Positions 9,980 through 20,978 of a stretch of DNA of 64,000 nucleotides are shown in pieces. The stretch spans positions 682,001 to 746,000 of the forward strand of contig CAJQUW010015622.1 of the NCBI GenBank assembly GCA_907163375.1, in the 5' to 3' direction. The DNA comes from Prostheceraeus crozeri (taxonomy: Eukaryota > Platyhelminthes > Polycladida > Euryleptidae). The first letter of the stretch is position 1, and each line of letters begins with the position of its first letter. The notes under the pieces were generated by a model. The model searched no databases. It saw only the letters and a list, made by a program, of their open reading frames with translations, and was not told where the DNA came from. The position numbers were made by a program, and so were the translations under genes.

Positions 9980-10180
9980 AGAGGCTCGAGACACCTCACG
10001 TGGTGAATAAGTAATACACACTTAAGACTATCGTGTCTGATGTAAATATAACAACATATTGCAAGTTGCAGCAATGAAGCACGTTTATCTTCATTGCTAC
10101 TTCCTTGTTGCTCCATCTTCATACAGCCTTACTGCGTAAAAGCAGATCGGATCTCGGGATCCCGGGATTGAAATCATTTT
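9980..10180. repeat. Fragment of the TCCCGGGATT hAT-like repeat family
   Basis: This piece, ending near GGATCCCGGGATT, matches in inverted orientation the stretch at about 55610-55860, sharing the AACAATGAAGATAAACG and GACACGATAGTCTTA regions. The CCCGGGATT end is also used by the hAT at 45453-49222, so these are probably non-autonomous relatives. Confidence 0.5.
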
Positions 10181-10479
10181 TCACTAGTCTCTTCCTATGA
10201 AATTAGCTTTTATTCATTGACTTTCACTCAATGAGATGAGAATACGTGCGCTGTAGTGTCATTACCAGTTATCGCTAACTGACTACAATACTTCACTATT
10301 CTTAGCTTTTGGGATATCCTCAGCTCTTTTTTATGATTGCTGTACAAGCGCAACTCAGACTTGAATAATTCCGCTCTCAATAAATGACACAGAAACAGTC
10401 TGAATAGAAGGCTGCATCAACTACAATGGAAATCCTCTATCTAAATGAATTTTAGAAGGAATCGAAATTCATACTGAAG

Positions 10480-10720
10480 ATTACGAGGGTTGTTATCAAA
10501 TTGATAGTACCAAAGTGTCCTGCGGTACTTATGGGTTATCTCCCCTCCATGTTTTCAAATTTGTCTAAAATCCGTGAAAATAAACCAACCGTCACAAAGC
10601 AAACATGCACTCAAGCATATTTTCTACCAACATACAAAAATTTGTGTAGATCAGACCAGTACTTTTTGCATTAGAGACGATAACATGAAGTGTAGCGATC
10701 TCAGCGGCTTGATCTGACTT
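10480..10720. repeat. Interspersed repeat, shared with 39505-39965
   Basis: Contains a GAxxAGTACTTTTTGCAT-like core and GCTTGATCTGACTT, both also found in the region near 39600-39900, where the repeat is present in inverted halves. The class is unknown. The terminal sequences look MITE-like, but no target duplication was resolved. Confidence 0.35.
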
Positions 10721-10975
10721 AAGGTCCTTTCACATCGGACGCGGCGCGGCACGTCCAACAAAAATGCTTGTTCTCACCGAGCCGTGCGGCGAGGAGCGGG
10801 AGAGGAGAATGTCACACAATAGCGAAGTATGATTACTCGAACTACAGATATATGAATACGAACTACACATACCATATCATGATGGACATAGGGATTCCAA
10901 AATCCCGGAAAACCTCAATCCCTGTATTGATTAGAATCGTAAATATCCCATTACAAAGCATAGATAGGCCTATAT

Positions 10976-12542
10976 CAGTGGTGGGCAACAAGGATGTGGA
11001 CCGGTACAATTTTACCGCTCCGCTCCGATTACACTTCGCTTTCGCTCCCCTCCGCTCCAGTCATTTTTTCATACCTAGCCGCTCCGCTCCACTTAAACTA
11101 AATCCTATTAATTTACCATACCATAGATAAAACGATTTCCTTGAACTTTTTAGGTTGTTTGACTACTGTAAATTATGATTGACTTCCACTCTGATAATAT
11201 GCTTAACTGCAAAATATTAGCCTTATGCTTGTCGAATTTTGAATACGAATTATGGCCGATAATCATGAATGATTTTAAATAAATAATGATTATAATTGAA
11301 CAATACTTCGAAAGCGGATTGCACATTAGCATTAATAGTGATTTTACACTTATCATGTGATAATAACTTAGTGACATACGTCTAATTTTCCCGAATTTGT
11401 ATACCTTTATTTTCTTTCTCTTTTTATATATGCAGTAATAGTGCGGTAGGCCTGATTTTATCGTCCCATTAATGTGACAAAATATTCAGCTTTAAGAAAG
11501 ATCAAATACTCTACGGTCAAAATATAATTTCAAAACTTCTTTAATCCCATTATGTAATTTTTAAATCTCAATCGATTTCTAATTTCCATCACAAGCATAA
11601 ATTGAGGTTTAGCTCTTTTATTGAGATATTGGCATAACTTGAGAATGGAGTCTTATCTCCGAATAATGTTGAAAAAATAAATAATAGACTAATATCTTAC
11701 GAAAAATAGTGCAATAATAATAATGTAAAAATCATTAATTATGATAAAACTTTGCTGACTTTGTCAACATCAGGTTCTCTCCCACTCCACTCCACTCCGC
11801 TCCAGTCAAACTTTTCTTTACTACCGCTCCGCTCCAAATTTACTCCCACTCCGCTCCGCTCCACATCACTGGTGGGCAACGCGTGGCCCGCCGACCTATG
11901 TTGGGTGGCCCGCCGACCCATGTTGGGTGGCCAGCCACCGATTCTCATATCCAAAGTGGCCCGCGGACATAATTTGAATCGGTCGTGTGAAAATGGCCGT
12001 ATCCGACTCTGACCTTTAGAAGGCTGGATGTTGATCTTCTTTAGAATTTGTAAAAGCATTAACTAATGATTTTTTGAGCAATGTGATGGCACAAAAATTT
12101 TCATTCGAATGCTCAAACCATATTCCGCTCGCAATAAATATCTTCTCAGCATGAATGCAGGTAACATAGCCATTGTCTGCGCGAGTGCTTATTCATACTA
12201 CCAATAAGGTCATATTACTATCATTTTATGACACAAAAAAGCATCCGGAATTAGTTTAGCCTATTCACAGTTCGTTATTCATATAGATTTTAGAATGCAA
12301 AATACAGTTCCTTAACAGACATCAGTTCAGTTGAATACACTGCTGCTGCATGCATTTGCAAATACAATTATGCTATGTGCTATTATTATGTACATGTACA
12401 GTACAGCAGTCCTTAAAATTGAGCTCAAAAGTACTCAATGAATACATTTTAAACATTCCTATTTCTGCCTATTGAAATTGGTGGCCCACGAGCCCTCTCG
12501 CGAGCCACTGGCCCGCCATCCCAACTTGGTTGCCCACCACTG
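10976..12542. mobile_element. Non-autonomous hAT-like element (TIR CAGTGGTGGGCAAC)
   Basis: The inverted ends CAGTGGTGGGCAAC and GTTGCCCACCACTG are flanked by an exact 8-bp duplication GCCTATAT (10968-10975 and 12543-12550), as expected for hAT. Inside, at 11869, a second forward copy of the end (CACTGGTGGGCAAC) occurs, so the element contains a partial duplicate of itself. Between 11010 and 11870 there are CCGCTCC-rich runs at both edges. There is no transposase. Confidence 0.82.
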
Positions 12543-13564
12543 GCCTATATGTTGACAGCATGTGATGCGGGTATGGATTGTAATCCCGGGATTCATTGGA
12601 TTTGTGCAAATCCCGAAATCCCAGGATTAATTTATCAATTCAGTTATTATTTTGGTTGTGGTCTATAGATGTCTTACTGCTTCGCTAGTGGACACCGAAT
12701 AGATTTTCGAAAACTTTTCGATATCTTTCTTTGAATTACTAATTCAACAGTGTAGCCCATTACAGTTGTGTCGGCATACTTGATTGTGTGATTATATACT
12801 TACGCCCTTTATATTTTCTAGTCATGTACAGGGTAGAGATTCCACAATCCCAGAAAATCTAGGTCACGGGATTCCGGGATTGACTAGAATAGTACCTATG
12901 CCATGACAAAGCACATGCGTATGTCAATAATATGGGATGCCAGGATGTGGGAATAGCGGATAGACGGAATTGCCAAAAGTCGATTTACTTGCAATATATC
13001 ACAATTGACAAGTCAACTTAAAGTTTATTCCGCTTTGTGCCAAATTGATAACGACAAGGTTGAGAGCAACAGAGAACATTTGCGAATTGGGGGAGTGAAG
13101 ACCCGTGGGATTAGAGTCTGCCTATAAAATCCCGACTCTTCTTGATCCCGGGATTCAGGATTACAAGCTCAGACCCGGAATCGAGATTCACAAAATATGA
13201 GAAGTTTCTGACATCAGAACCAGAGGGAATACCCCCCCCCCCCGGTTTTCAAAGCTCAAATAGCCGGTGTAATGCACGGCTAAACAACGAAAACTCTCAT
13301 ACTACCAAATCTGAAAGAAAAATACTTGCTGGGATATCGACATATGATTGCTGCACCTTAGAAATAATGAGTAACGCAGAAAATTCAAAATTTCAAAAAT
13401 TGACAACTAAGTTATTATTTATCTATCAATTATGCATCACACTGTTTAAGTTACGTTATTAGTGAAGGTATTTAAGATTGCTTTTCACCAATCCTGCTAT
13501 AATTACGGCATTTTCTGACTCTTCTGCAATCTACAAAGCAACTGAATTCTCACTGAATACTCAC
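12543..13564. other. Non-coding intron with old hAT-like scraps and a C12 run
   Basis: Pieces of the CCCGGGATT family occur at about 12570-12630, 12835-12885 and 13130-13165, too decayed to delimit. A run of 12 C lies at 13232-13243. No gene is supported. Confidence 0.45.
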
Positions 13565-13838
13565 GTCAGATCGTTGTCGTCCTTACACATCATTATCTCC
13601 ACCGACTTCGCTAGCTCATCGCATAACTGCAGGTTAAAAGATATTGTGCCTTCCGCAAGTCCAAAAGCAATTTTCCTATCGCTTGAATCACTCTTCAAAA
13701 AATCGTTTGGTTGACTATCACCTTGATTTGATTGGCTTATGCTGTCCACTTCGTCAATATCGTCATCAGTCAGCACCGACGAATCAGTTTCCAGACGCAA
13801 TTGATAACGCAATGAGCTTGATATTGGAAAGTTTATAC
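13565..13838 (-). CDS. NF-kB-like gene: linker exon after the Rel domain
   Basis: A 274-bp exon with a strong acceptor (AATTTCGTTTCAG) and a consensus donor (CTGAC|gtgagt). It completes the Gly codon left by exon 18520-18643 (phase 1) and ends in phase 2, as needed by the ankyrin exon. It encodes a serine- and acid-rich linker with SSVLTDDDIDEVDS and SDSSDRK, then LQLCDELAKSVEIM, which may begin the ankyrin region much as the LAKRHANALF segment does in p105. No glycine-rich region of the p105 kind and no clear RKRxK nuclear signal is present here. The function is inferred from position only; the sequence itself has no recognisable domain. Confidence 0.62.
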
Positions 13839-13880
13839 CTGAAACGAAATTGAAGGCAATTATGGCATACACAGTGTAGT

Positions 13881-13901
13881 GATCTCCGTGGCACAGTGGT
13901 A
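13881..13901 (+). mobile_element. SINE, 5' part (split by hAT)
   Basis: Begins with the tRNA-type A-box region CCGTGGCACAGTGG, the same as the SINE at 38941. The rest resumes at 15427 after the hAT. The last 8 bases (CAGTGGTA) are the duplicated target. Confidence 0.75.
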
Positions 13902-15426
13902 CACAGATGGAAGCCGGCCGCCGGACCGGCCTGCAAGTTAGTTGTCACATTGTAGATTATTATTTCTTTTCATAATTTTTTCGTTTGATGTCATTTCTAC
14001 AGTTCAAACTTCTTAATATGGTCCATTCCATCCAGCCTCTTAAAATTAATTTGTCGTAGACATGCTGACACCTGCTTTTATTATATTGTTTGTTTCCGTT
14101 GACAACTGTAGAATCTACAATAGTGGTGACATTACGACTCAAGTTTCAAGTTTTCAGTTAATTGTCTAATTCTCAAAACATTTGACTTCAATTCAAATAC
14201 ACAGGATATCTCAGTTAATAATGAGAAAGTTGGTCTATCGTTTGATCGCGCAATACTATTCATGGGGCGGCAGAACAAAGGGAAAATTGAAGGTCGCAAT
14301 ATGCAGGACAGCCTCCCCATAAGGCGTGTAGCTGACAGGTAATAGTTGTTCTATTTGGTTCTACGGATTCGTCTCTAACATGATTCAGCTGCCCCTCGTC
14401 TAACTATTACATTACTTCGTCTCATTCCGCTAGGATCATGATACATTCAACTGTCCTAATCAGTTTAAATTCGGAACCTGAATCCGATGCTTCTGACTTA
14501 TTATCAGATGATTGCCGAAACACCAGTGAAACTGTGAAATCTCTACCAACAAAACGCCAAAAAGTGAGTGATCCATTTGCCACATTGAAACAGCCTCTTG
14601 CAAAAAGATCACACACAGCAAGAACAATTAAAGAAGAGTTTCAATCATTCACCTGAGTGTGACAGCGATTACGATGATAACCCATTGCACTTTTGGAGGT
14701 ATCAAAAACAGAAATATCCCATTCTCTCTGGTCTAAGTAGACAAATATACGTCATTCAAGCTAGTAGCGGTGAAAGTGAAAGACATTTTAGTACAGCAAA
14801 AAACGTAATTACTGACATAAGAAGTCGCTTGCTTCCTGATGCAGTAGAATCTTTAACAGTACTGAAAGAAGCATACCAAAATGAATTGTGGTAGGTTGCC
14901 GCGTTGCTCATTTCATTCCACAATTGTTTCTCAATTTTATTGTTTTGAATTCACTAACTGAATTGAAGTTGAACTTAGCGTTCTAAGATATTTTGGTGTA
15001 TCCTTAATAATGTAGCAGCTGTAGCTTTCTGTGCATGAAACGTAGGCTTATTATCGTAATTATCGCAACGGTAGGCTTGCACTGCATAAAAAAATATCTT
15101 GCATGTAGGACAAAATAAATTTGGCATGCGCGTTTCCGGTGTCATATACTTATTTAAAATGGACATCTTCACTGGTCTGGACTGATTTTGAGGTAGGGGA
15201 TTCAGGCAAGATTTAAACACAAATCTACATTTACGACGATATGGAGCGGGAACATATGAAATCGTCTGAAAAATAGGACTAAGACCGACCTCCAAATGGT
15301 GCTCGAATCACCAGAGAGGGCCACCAACCAGAGAGACTTGAAGACTAGCTGTGTGACTGGCAGGCATCTGCTTGTTTTGCAGGCCTCCGGACCGGGCTGA
15401 AGGCTGCCGGCCGGCTTCCATCTCTG
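13902..15426 (+). mobile_element. hAT element inserted in a SINE
   Basis: The inverted ends CACAGATGGAAGCCGGCCG and CAGAGATGGAAGCCGGCCG (one mismatch) continue as CCGG/CCTGCAA blocks further in. They are flanked by an exact 8-bp duplication CAGTGGTA at 13894-13901 and 15427-15434. The element is 1525 bp and keeps only the end of a transposase, so it is non-autonomous. Confidence 0.92.
14438..14894 (+). pseudogene. hAT transposase, C-terminal dimerisation region
   Basis: Two overlapping frames. The second has PLHFWRYQKQKYPILSGLSRQ, SSGESERHFSTAKNVITDIRSRL and AVESLTVLKEA, the hAT dimerisation signature (L-x-x-W-W/R, SSxxSER-x-FS, R-x-R-L). The first frame (from 14438) is an acidic upstream part. 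The change of frame near 14650 is a frameshift of about one base. The RNase-H-like catalytic region and BED finger are absent, so the piece is inactive. Confidence 0.85.
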
Positions 15427-15577
15427 CAGTGGTATTTGGCCTAGCGATCTTTCGGTCTAGAGATCAAGACCTCAAAGTGTCATTGGAAGTCTGTAGGAAG
15501 AGCATTTTGACTTACAGCATCACAAAGCTACAGATTAAGTGTCTAGCATCGTACAAGCCACCAATGAGGGAGTAATA
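15427..15577 (+). mobile_element. SINE, 3' part
   Basis: Continues the SINE begun at 13881, with a decayed B-box region (GGTCTAGAGATCAAGACC) and then GTGTCATTGGAAGTC and GGAAGAGC. It lines up with 38960-39090. The GGAAGGGCATC-like segment resembles the tail used by RTE-type LINEs in other animals. Confidence 0.75.
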
Positions 15578-16002
15578 ACATTAAAGCTTTATTGCATAGA
15601 CCCTTTTCGAGTTGCCACACAGGCAAATTTAAAATGTTGAAAAGCACGTGCAACAGTTAATTTTTTGATGTTGATGTCTAAAATGCTTTTCCTATTCTCC
15701 AACTCCAATCTCTAGTATAGCATGTCTGTTGATATCCGCTCATCGAGTAAAGCTAAATTCGTAGCAGGGTGATTATTCTCTTCCCATGAAATATGATCCC
15801 AAATGCCAATAAAAACACACAACAGTCGATACTATGATCACTCTGAAATCTAGACTTGCCATCATTAGCTTTTGTAACCGAAAGTTAGATAATATGCTTT
15901 AAGAAACCACTATAGTGAGAAATTCTAAATGCAACAAAAAAACATGTTTTAAAACAAGCAAAGTTTTTTTGAATCACAGGCTTTCTTCTGACCAAAAGCT
16001 AC
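15578..16002. other. Non-coding, nothing recognised
   Basis: AT-rich intron sequence between the SINE and the first foldback element, with no supported feature. Confidence 0.45.
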
Positions 16003-16004
16003 TA

Positions 16005-16897
16005 CAGTGCGCGACAGCATGTTGGAAACGTAGCATAAATCTACGGACACGTATTTTTTCCAACACCTAAAAATTGTTTACTATTAGGAAATATCGACAA
16101 ATTTATAATCATCTGAAAGAGAATTTTCGGATCTATCATTTGAATGTTGTTGAATTAATTGTTTTTGAAATTGGTGGTTCCTAGAGGCCCATAAACCCGA
16201 AAGCCCCAAATTTTCTTTGACTTGTTTTGACAAGCACATAAATCAATTTGAAACATTCTCCTCGCAATTTTCAAAACCGTCACAAGATTGGTTTTCAGAA
16301 AATATATAGTTTGACAGTGTTTTCTCGAAGTTTATAGGCAATATTTTGAAAGTAGTATAGATAGATAATGTGGCGATTTTTTCATTTTCAGAATATTTCT
16401 TCGAAGGGCCTTAAATTTACCCAACAAAAGCAGAAAACACTAGTTTTGAGGTAAATAAATGCCACCAGTTAGTTGACAGCGTTATTTCTGTTATTATCGC
16501 AACACATTCTGAAAATGAAAAAATCGCCACATTTTCTATCTATACTACATTCAAAATATTGCCTATAAACTTCGAGAAAACACTGTCAAACTATATATTT
16601 TCTGAAAGTCAATCATGTGACGGTTTTGAATATCACAAGGAGAATGTTTCAAATTGATTTATGTGCTTGTCAAAACAAGTCAAAGAAAATTTGGGACTTT
16701 CGGGTTTATGGGCCTCTAGGAACCACCAATTTCAAAAACAATTAATTCAACAACATTCAAATGATAGATCCGAAAATTCTCTTTCAGATGATTATAAATC
16801 TGTCGATATTTCTTAATAGCAAAAAAATTTAGAAGGTATTGAAAAATGTACGTGTCCGTAGATTTATGCTACGTTTCCAACTTGCTGTCGCGCACTG
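16005..16897. mobile_element. Foldback MITE, mariner-type ends
   Basis: The ends CAGTGCGCGACAGCA are inverted and flanked by TA (16003-16004 and 16898-16899). The two arms of about 380-400 bp are near-perfect reverse complements, leaving a centre of roughly 100 bp around 16395-16505. CAGTG ends and a TA target point to Tc1/mariner. There is no coding capacity. Transcribed RNA would fold into a very long hairpin. Confidence 0.85.
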
Positions 16898-16899
16898 TA

Positions 16900-17345
16900 T
16901 GTCAGGTCCTCACTTCTGTGAAAATGTGATCCTAAGGAAGACATCTAAAATATTGAATTGAAATATCTTTGCTTGATTCATCATTCAAGGTTACATAAAT
17001 TCCGATGCCAGTGGTGGTCGCTCCTTAAAAACTACATAATGTAAGGCAAGTTCTTCCACGATTTTACGAAATGCCAAAATTTAAAATCATTGCAATTGAA
17101 ATCGATTGATCGTTCAGTCACCTTCGAATAATGGGCGTACTTCCGCACAACAATAATTATTAATAATAGCAACAATATCCGAAGTCGACGATAGAACGTA
17201 CATATCAATCCCACATGCACCTAAGTAGGTCCTACACTTTTACATGCTAAGCAATGTGTTCACTTAAATTGGGTTTACCTATAGGGAATGATCAGAGTTT
17301 GTAGGGAGTAGGACACTAGTTTCAGGCGACTCGACTGGATACTAC
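16900..17345. other. Non-coding, nothing recognised
   Basis: Spacer between two foldback elements inside the NF-kB intron. No supported feature. Confidence 0.4.
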
Positions 17346-18323
17346 GTCGTTGAAGTTCGCACCAACTTCAACACCAACTTTTTGAATAGAGTTTGTACAG
17401 AATAGAAAACCACATGTGCAGGTACTTTTAATGACGCAGAGTTTGTACAGACAATTTTTTTTCAAAAATTCGAACTCCTTCACCTTCAAATTTAAATTTG
17501 AAAAATTGGTGCTACCTAGTTAGCGAGTTTGTACAGCATTCCGATGGAAAAATTTAGATACAAGAACAAAAAACTGAGTTTGAACAACAACTTCCAGCAC
17601 TTTCCTTACACGAACAATCGGTAAAAACCGCCAAAAACCGATTTTTTCAAAAAAAATGATAAGATGTCCAGAAAAGCACTTGGTGCTACATGGAAAATGA
17701 GTTTGTACAGTGCTCTAATCGGTGGAATCGTGTTCTACTAATAGAGTCTGAGTTTGAACACACACTTCTCCGACACTCCAGCACTCCTACGACCGGTAAA
17801 TACAGGTTATTCGACAGAAATGGGCAGTATTCTTGTAGTTACTGCATAATAACCGGTATTTACCGGTCGTAGGAGTGCTGGAGTGTCGGAGAAGTGTGTG
17901 TTCAAACTCAGACTCTATTAGTAGAACACGATTCCACCGATTAGAGCACTGTACAAACTCATTTTCCATGTAGCACCAAGTGCTTTTCTGGACATCTTAT
18001 CATTTTTTTGAAAAAATCGGTTTTTGGCGGTTTTTACCGATTGTTCGTGTAAGGAAAGTGCTGGAAGTTGTTGTTCAAACTCAGTTTTTTGTTCTTGTAT
18101 CTAAATTTTTCCATCGGAATGCTGTACAAACTCGCTAACTAGGTAGCACCAATACTTGCACCAATTTTTCAAATTTAAATTTGAAGGTGAAGGAGTTCGA
18201 ATTTTTGAAAAAAATTGTCTGTACAAATTCTGCGTCATTAAAAGCACCTGTACATGTGGTTCTCTATTCTGTACAAACTCTATTCAAAAAGTTGGTGTTG
18301 AAGTTGGTGCGAACTTCAACGAC
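17346..18323. mobile_element. Foldback element with repeated GAGTTTGTACAG motifs
   Basis: A 978-bp near-perfect palindrome. The left arm starts GTCGTTGAAGTTCGCACC and the right arm ends with its reverse complement. The loop is only about 50 bp (17811-17865). Each arm carries the 12-mer GAGTTTGTACAG or GAGTTTGAACAN six times, in three pairs 50-51 bp apart (17389/17439, 17525/17576, 17699/17750). The family is unknown and a target duplication could not be fixed. The open frames inside mirror each other and are not genes. Confidence 0.85.
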
Positions 18324-18519
18324 ATCTAGATGCTGGCAAAAACCCAACTTGCAGGGCACTATTACGCACTTGACAGCTGGACATGTCAGTTCCCCGAAAT
18401 CCCATGCATTATTTTCTTTCCTCAAAGCATTGATAATGGTACCAGTTCTTGCAAATTGGAACCGGATTCTACTACTTCGAAATTCGGGAATGAATCCCTA
18501 CTTCGCATTAAGTACTCAC

Positions 18520-18643
18520 CTTCCTCAGGTGTATACGTGAATTGCCGAGCTTCGCTCTTCTTTCCATCTGGATTGTGGATTCTCACTTCCACAATGCCTC
18601 CTTCAGGACAGCAATATCTCGGTGCTTTCACTACAAGACCAAC
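18520..18643 (-). CDS. NF-kB-like gene: end of Rel dimerisation domain
   Basis: A 124-bp exon with acceptor GCTTTCTAG and consensus donor GAG-GAA-G|gtgagt. It encodes VGLVVKAPRYCCPEGG, then IVEVRIHNPDGKKSEARQF and TYTPEE. In NF-kB proteins the last strands of the dimerisation (IPT) domain read like V-F-K-T-P-K-Y, V-x-V-Q-L-R-x-x-S-D, S-E-x-x-P-F-x-Y-x-P-E, and the match here is clear. It begins in phase 0 and ends in phase 1. It is the most family-typical exon of the gene. NFAT also ends this domain with FTYxP, but the upstream exons and the ankyrin exon favour NF-kB. Confidence 0.82.
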
Positions 18644-18783
18644 CTAGAAAGCAAATTCACAAATTCACACACGATGAATCTGAATAATGAATAAAAGGAA
18701 ACACGAGCACACCATAAGGAGCGAAATCCACTTGGAATCAGATGTTCTGTTTCTACGCTTACCAAAACACATGTCTGAGAAAT

Positions 18784-19123
18784 GCAATTAGCATAGTAAG
18801 CTTAATTGAAATTTCGACGGGTATTCATTAAATACTACTTTTAATACACTACTGACATGTCGCCTAAGTAGCACGCCTGAAATAATTAATAAACAGTGCG
18901 TTTTGCAAGCACAAGGTAAATAGAATAATAAATATTGAGTTACATACTTAGTTGAAATGTGGGAACAGTCCTGAATGGTTGCCATTTCATCCAATATCAG
19001 GTATCATCAGGAGGCCCAGTTCACATCTCTCAACATCGACACAACTCCATATTTAAAGTTGCAGCCATGACCGTATAGTATTTAATGAATATCCGTCGAA
19101 ATTTCACTTAATAAGATAATTGC
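18784..19123. repeat. Small MITE-like inverted repeat
   Basis: About 45-bp imperfect terminal repeats, GCAATTA...GAAATTTCGACGGGTATTC at the left and the reverse complement at 19076-19123, enclosing ~240 bp. The target duplication is not resolved and nothing is encoded. Confidence 0.6.
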
Positions 19124-20042
19124 TAATAAGATAATGCTGATGATTCCTGATACGATAAATACCAGATTTTCAGGTCTGTTACCATTTTGCAACTGAGGAT
19201 GCAACTCAATACACTATCTAATTTCTCTGTTTATAAAACAAATGTTTGTCGAAGTTAGATGCCTGAAATGTGCTTGATATATTTTAAAATGCAGGCGCAT
19301 ATTGAACAATTTTTGAGTAGATTTTAATCACAGAAATACATAAGTTTTGATAAAAACAGTTTATGAATTGGAAAAATTGACCATATTTGATTACACTTAG
19401 CCTTTCAAACTAGCGTTAAACTCTAATATACAAAAAGCTTTCAATTTAACTAGGACAAATTTCCATCGTTTTTACCCCATGATGACGATGAGTTACGCTT
19501 GCTTCCCTTTCGAAATGTGGATTTGTGGAGCTGAAGAAAACCCCTGCTTTATCTATAAGGAAAACAAAATTCGTTACCGAGTATCAGTCATGGAATTCAG
19601 AGGTTTACTCACTGGATATACTGTCACCCAAAATGGTTACCTCGACTTCACTGTGACTTCTACAGCAAATAGGATTCATGTGTTCCAACTTCAATTCGGG
19701 GCTCTCTACAAGATTAGGAAGTAGGACATTACATATTTTTGAATAGATTTAGAAATCTCCTCAGAATTGAGCAGGAGCAATTTCTTGGCGGCCGCGGACG
19801 CTGCCGATCGCCCTTCTCTTAAGGACTGCACAAAAGCTGCGAAATTTGTTCTCAGCCTTTGCGAAATCGCACGCCAAACGCATGATGAGTAAGAGCAGAA
19901 CAGCTTGCTTTACAGGCCATCATCTTGTTATTCCAAGCTACTCGCAGTCATGACCATTCGAGTCCAGGCAGAACGAATCGCAGGGTCGTTGATTGCCAAG
20001 GACATTTATCTTAATGCTTACATTTTTCGAATGAACAGGAGA
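19124..20042. other. Intron, one unassigned open frame
   Basis: A plus-strand frame at 19479-19724 (81 codons) has no recognisable motif or splice context, and I treat it as chance. The GC-rich spot near 19785-19810 (GCGGCCGCGGACG) is isolated. No other features are supported. Confidence 0.35.
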
Positions 20043-20110
20043 GCTGACACTCAGTTAGTAGAGCGACATGGCTACATAGGATTGTAGGTTCGAGTTCTAT
20101 CAGCCACACA
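20043..20110 (+). repeat. tRNA-like sequence (pseudogene or SINE head)
   Basis: A D-arm-like CTCAGTTAGTAGAG and a B-box/T-arm GTAGGTTCGAGTTCTAT occur at tRNA-like spacing. The acceptor stem pairs only in part and no good anticodon arm forms, so a working tRNA is unlikely. Confidence 0.5.
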
Positions 20111-20129
20111 GCTGCATGGCAATTTGATC

Positions 20130-20970
20130 CATAGAGTAAGTATATTAAGTAGAGTGGTAACTCCGCATTTATTAAATCCCCAATGTGTATACACTTTCGA
20201 TTTTATTAAATGAACTCGGGGGGATACAGCTGGTATTGTTACGAAATGTGAGATATGCGCATTCATGCAGTTTATTACACATTATCACGGAATTGAGTGA
20301 TCATGATAGTATTGCAGAAGAAATGATGATATTTTACAGATCCTCCGTGTCATGACAGCCTTGGTGTGGTAATGTTTGTTGGAGTAACAACTCGATGACC
20401 TGCTATTGCTTTCCAGCTGAATTTCAAGAGAATCTTCTTAAGAGTGATCATATCATAAACAACCTGCCACTGGTAGAGCAAAATAACATAATCAAGGACA
20501 ATGATTTCAATTAACTTTGAAAGATGTAAATGGGTCCACATCACCATTCAGATTCATGAGGTGAAACATAAATTTTGTGAATCATAAATTCATGTCTATC
20601 GATGAAAATTGAATGAAAAATAATTGATTTCAGCCGAGAAAGCACAATAAGATCTCGACTTTTTCATGAAGACTTCCATTATAACGCGGTTCATGAAATT
20701 CCCTTGACAATCGGGTTCATTTCCGCCTAGTTAGAATGCTTGTTAGCAAATTTTCATTCCTTTTGATATCCAACTTGTTTTATGCTACTTATAACGGGGC
20801 GTCATGTCGGTAGTATACAAATTAGCAAAATTTAACTTTTTAAAAACTGCCTAAATACTTTTTTGGACTACAGGAACGCAATCTCAAAACTGAATCTTAT
20901 GATATAAAAACTTTCACTGTATACAGACACTTTTTGAGTCGACACTCTACCTATATATGCTTACTTTATG
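20130..20970 (+). mobile_element. 841-bp hAT-type MITE, copy 1 (CATAGAGTAAG ends)
   Basis: The inverted ends CATAGAGTAAG and CATAAAGTAAG continue to GTAGAGTGGTAACTC against a GTCGACTC-type inner end. They are flanked by an exact 8-bp duplication ATTTGATC (20122-20129 and 20971-20978). No coding capacity. Related to copies at 22291, 37110 and 46325. Confidence 0.9.
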
Positions 20971-20978
20971 ATTTGATC

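Larger units (their letters stand above)
3917..13564 (-). other. NF-kB-like gene: ~9.6-kb intron packed with transposons
   Basis: Inferred intron between the linker exon (13565-13838) and the ankyrin exon (3628-3916), bounded by a gtgagt donor and a TTACAG acceptor with matching phase. It contains the mariner/Harbinger nest and a hAT-like composite. Phase agreement has a one-in-three chance of being accidental, and an extra small exon inside cannot be excluded. Confidence 0.5.

Noticed and set aside
10725-10815. GC-rich, CpG-island-like patch
   Set aside because: Less than 100 bp, starts like a repeat end (CCTTTCACATCGGACGC), with no gene nearby.
17690-17969. Two facing frames with the same 40-residue start
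   Set aside because: They are the two arms of the palindromic element read in opposite directions, not a gene pair.
20043-20110. Functional tRNA gene
   Set aside because: The acceptor stem and anticodon arm do not pair properly; only the D-arm-like and T-arm-like parts remain.
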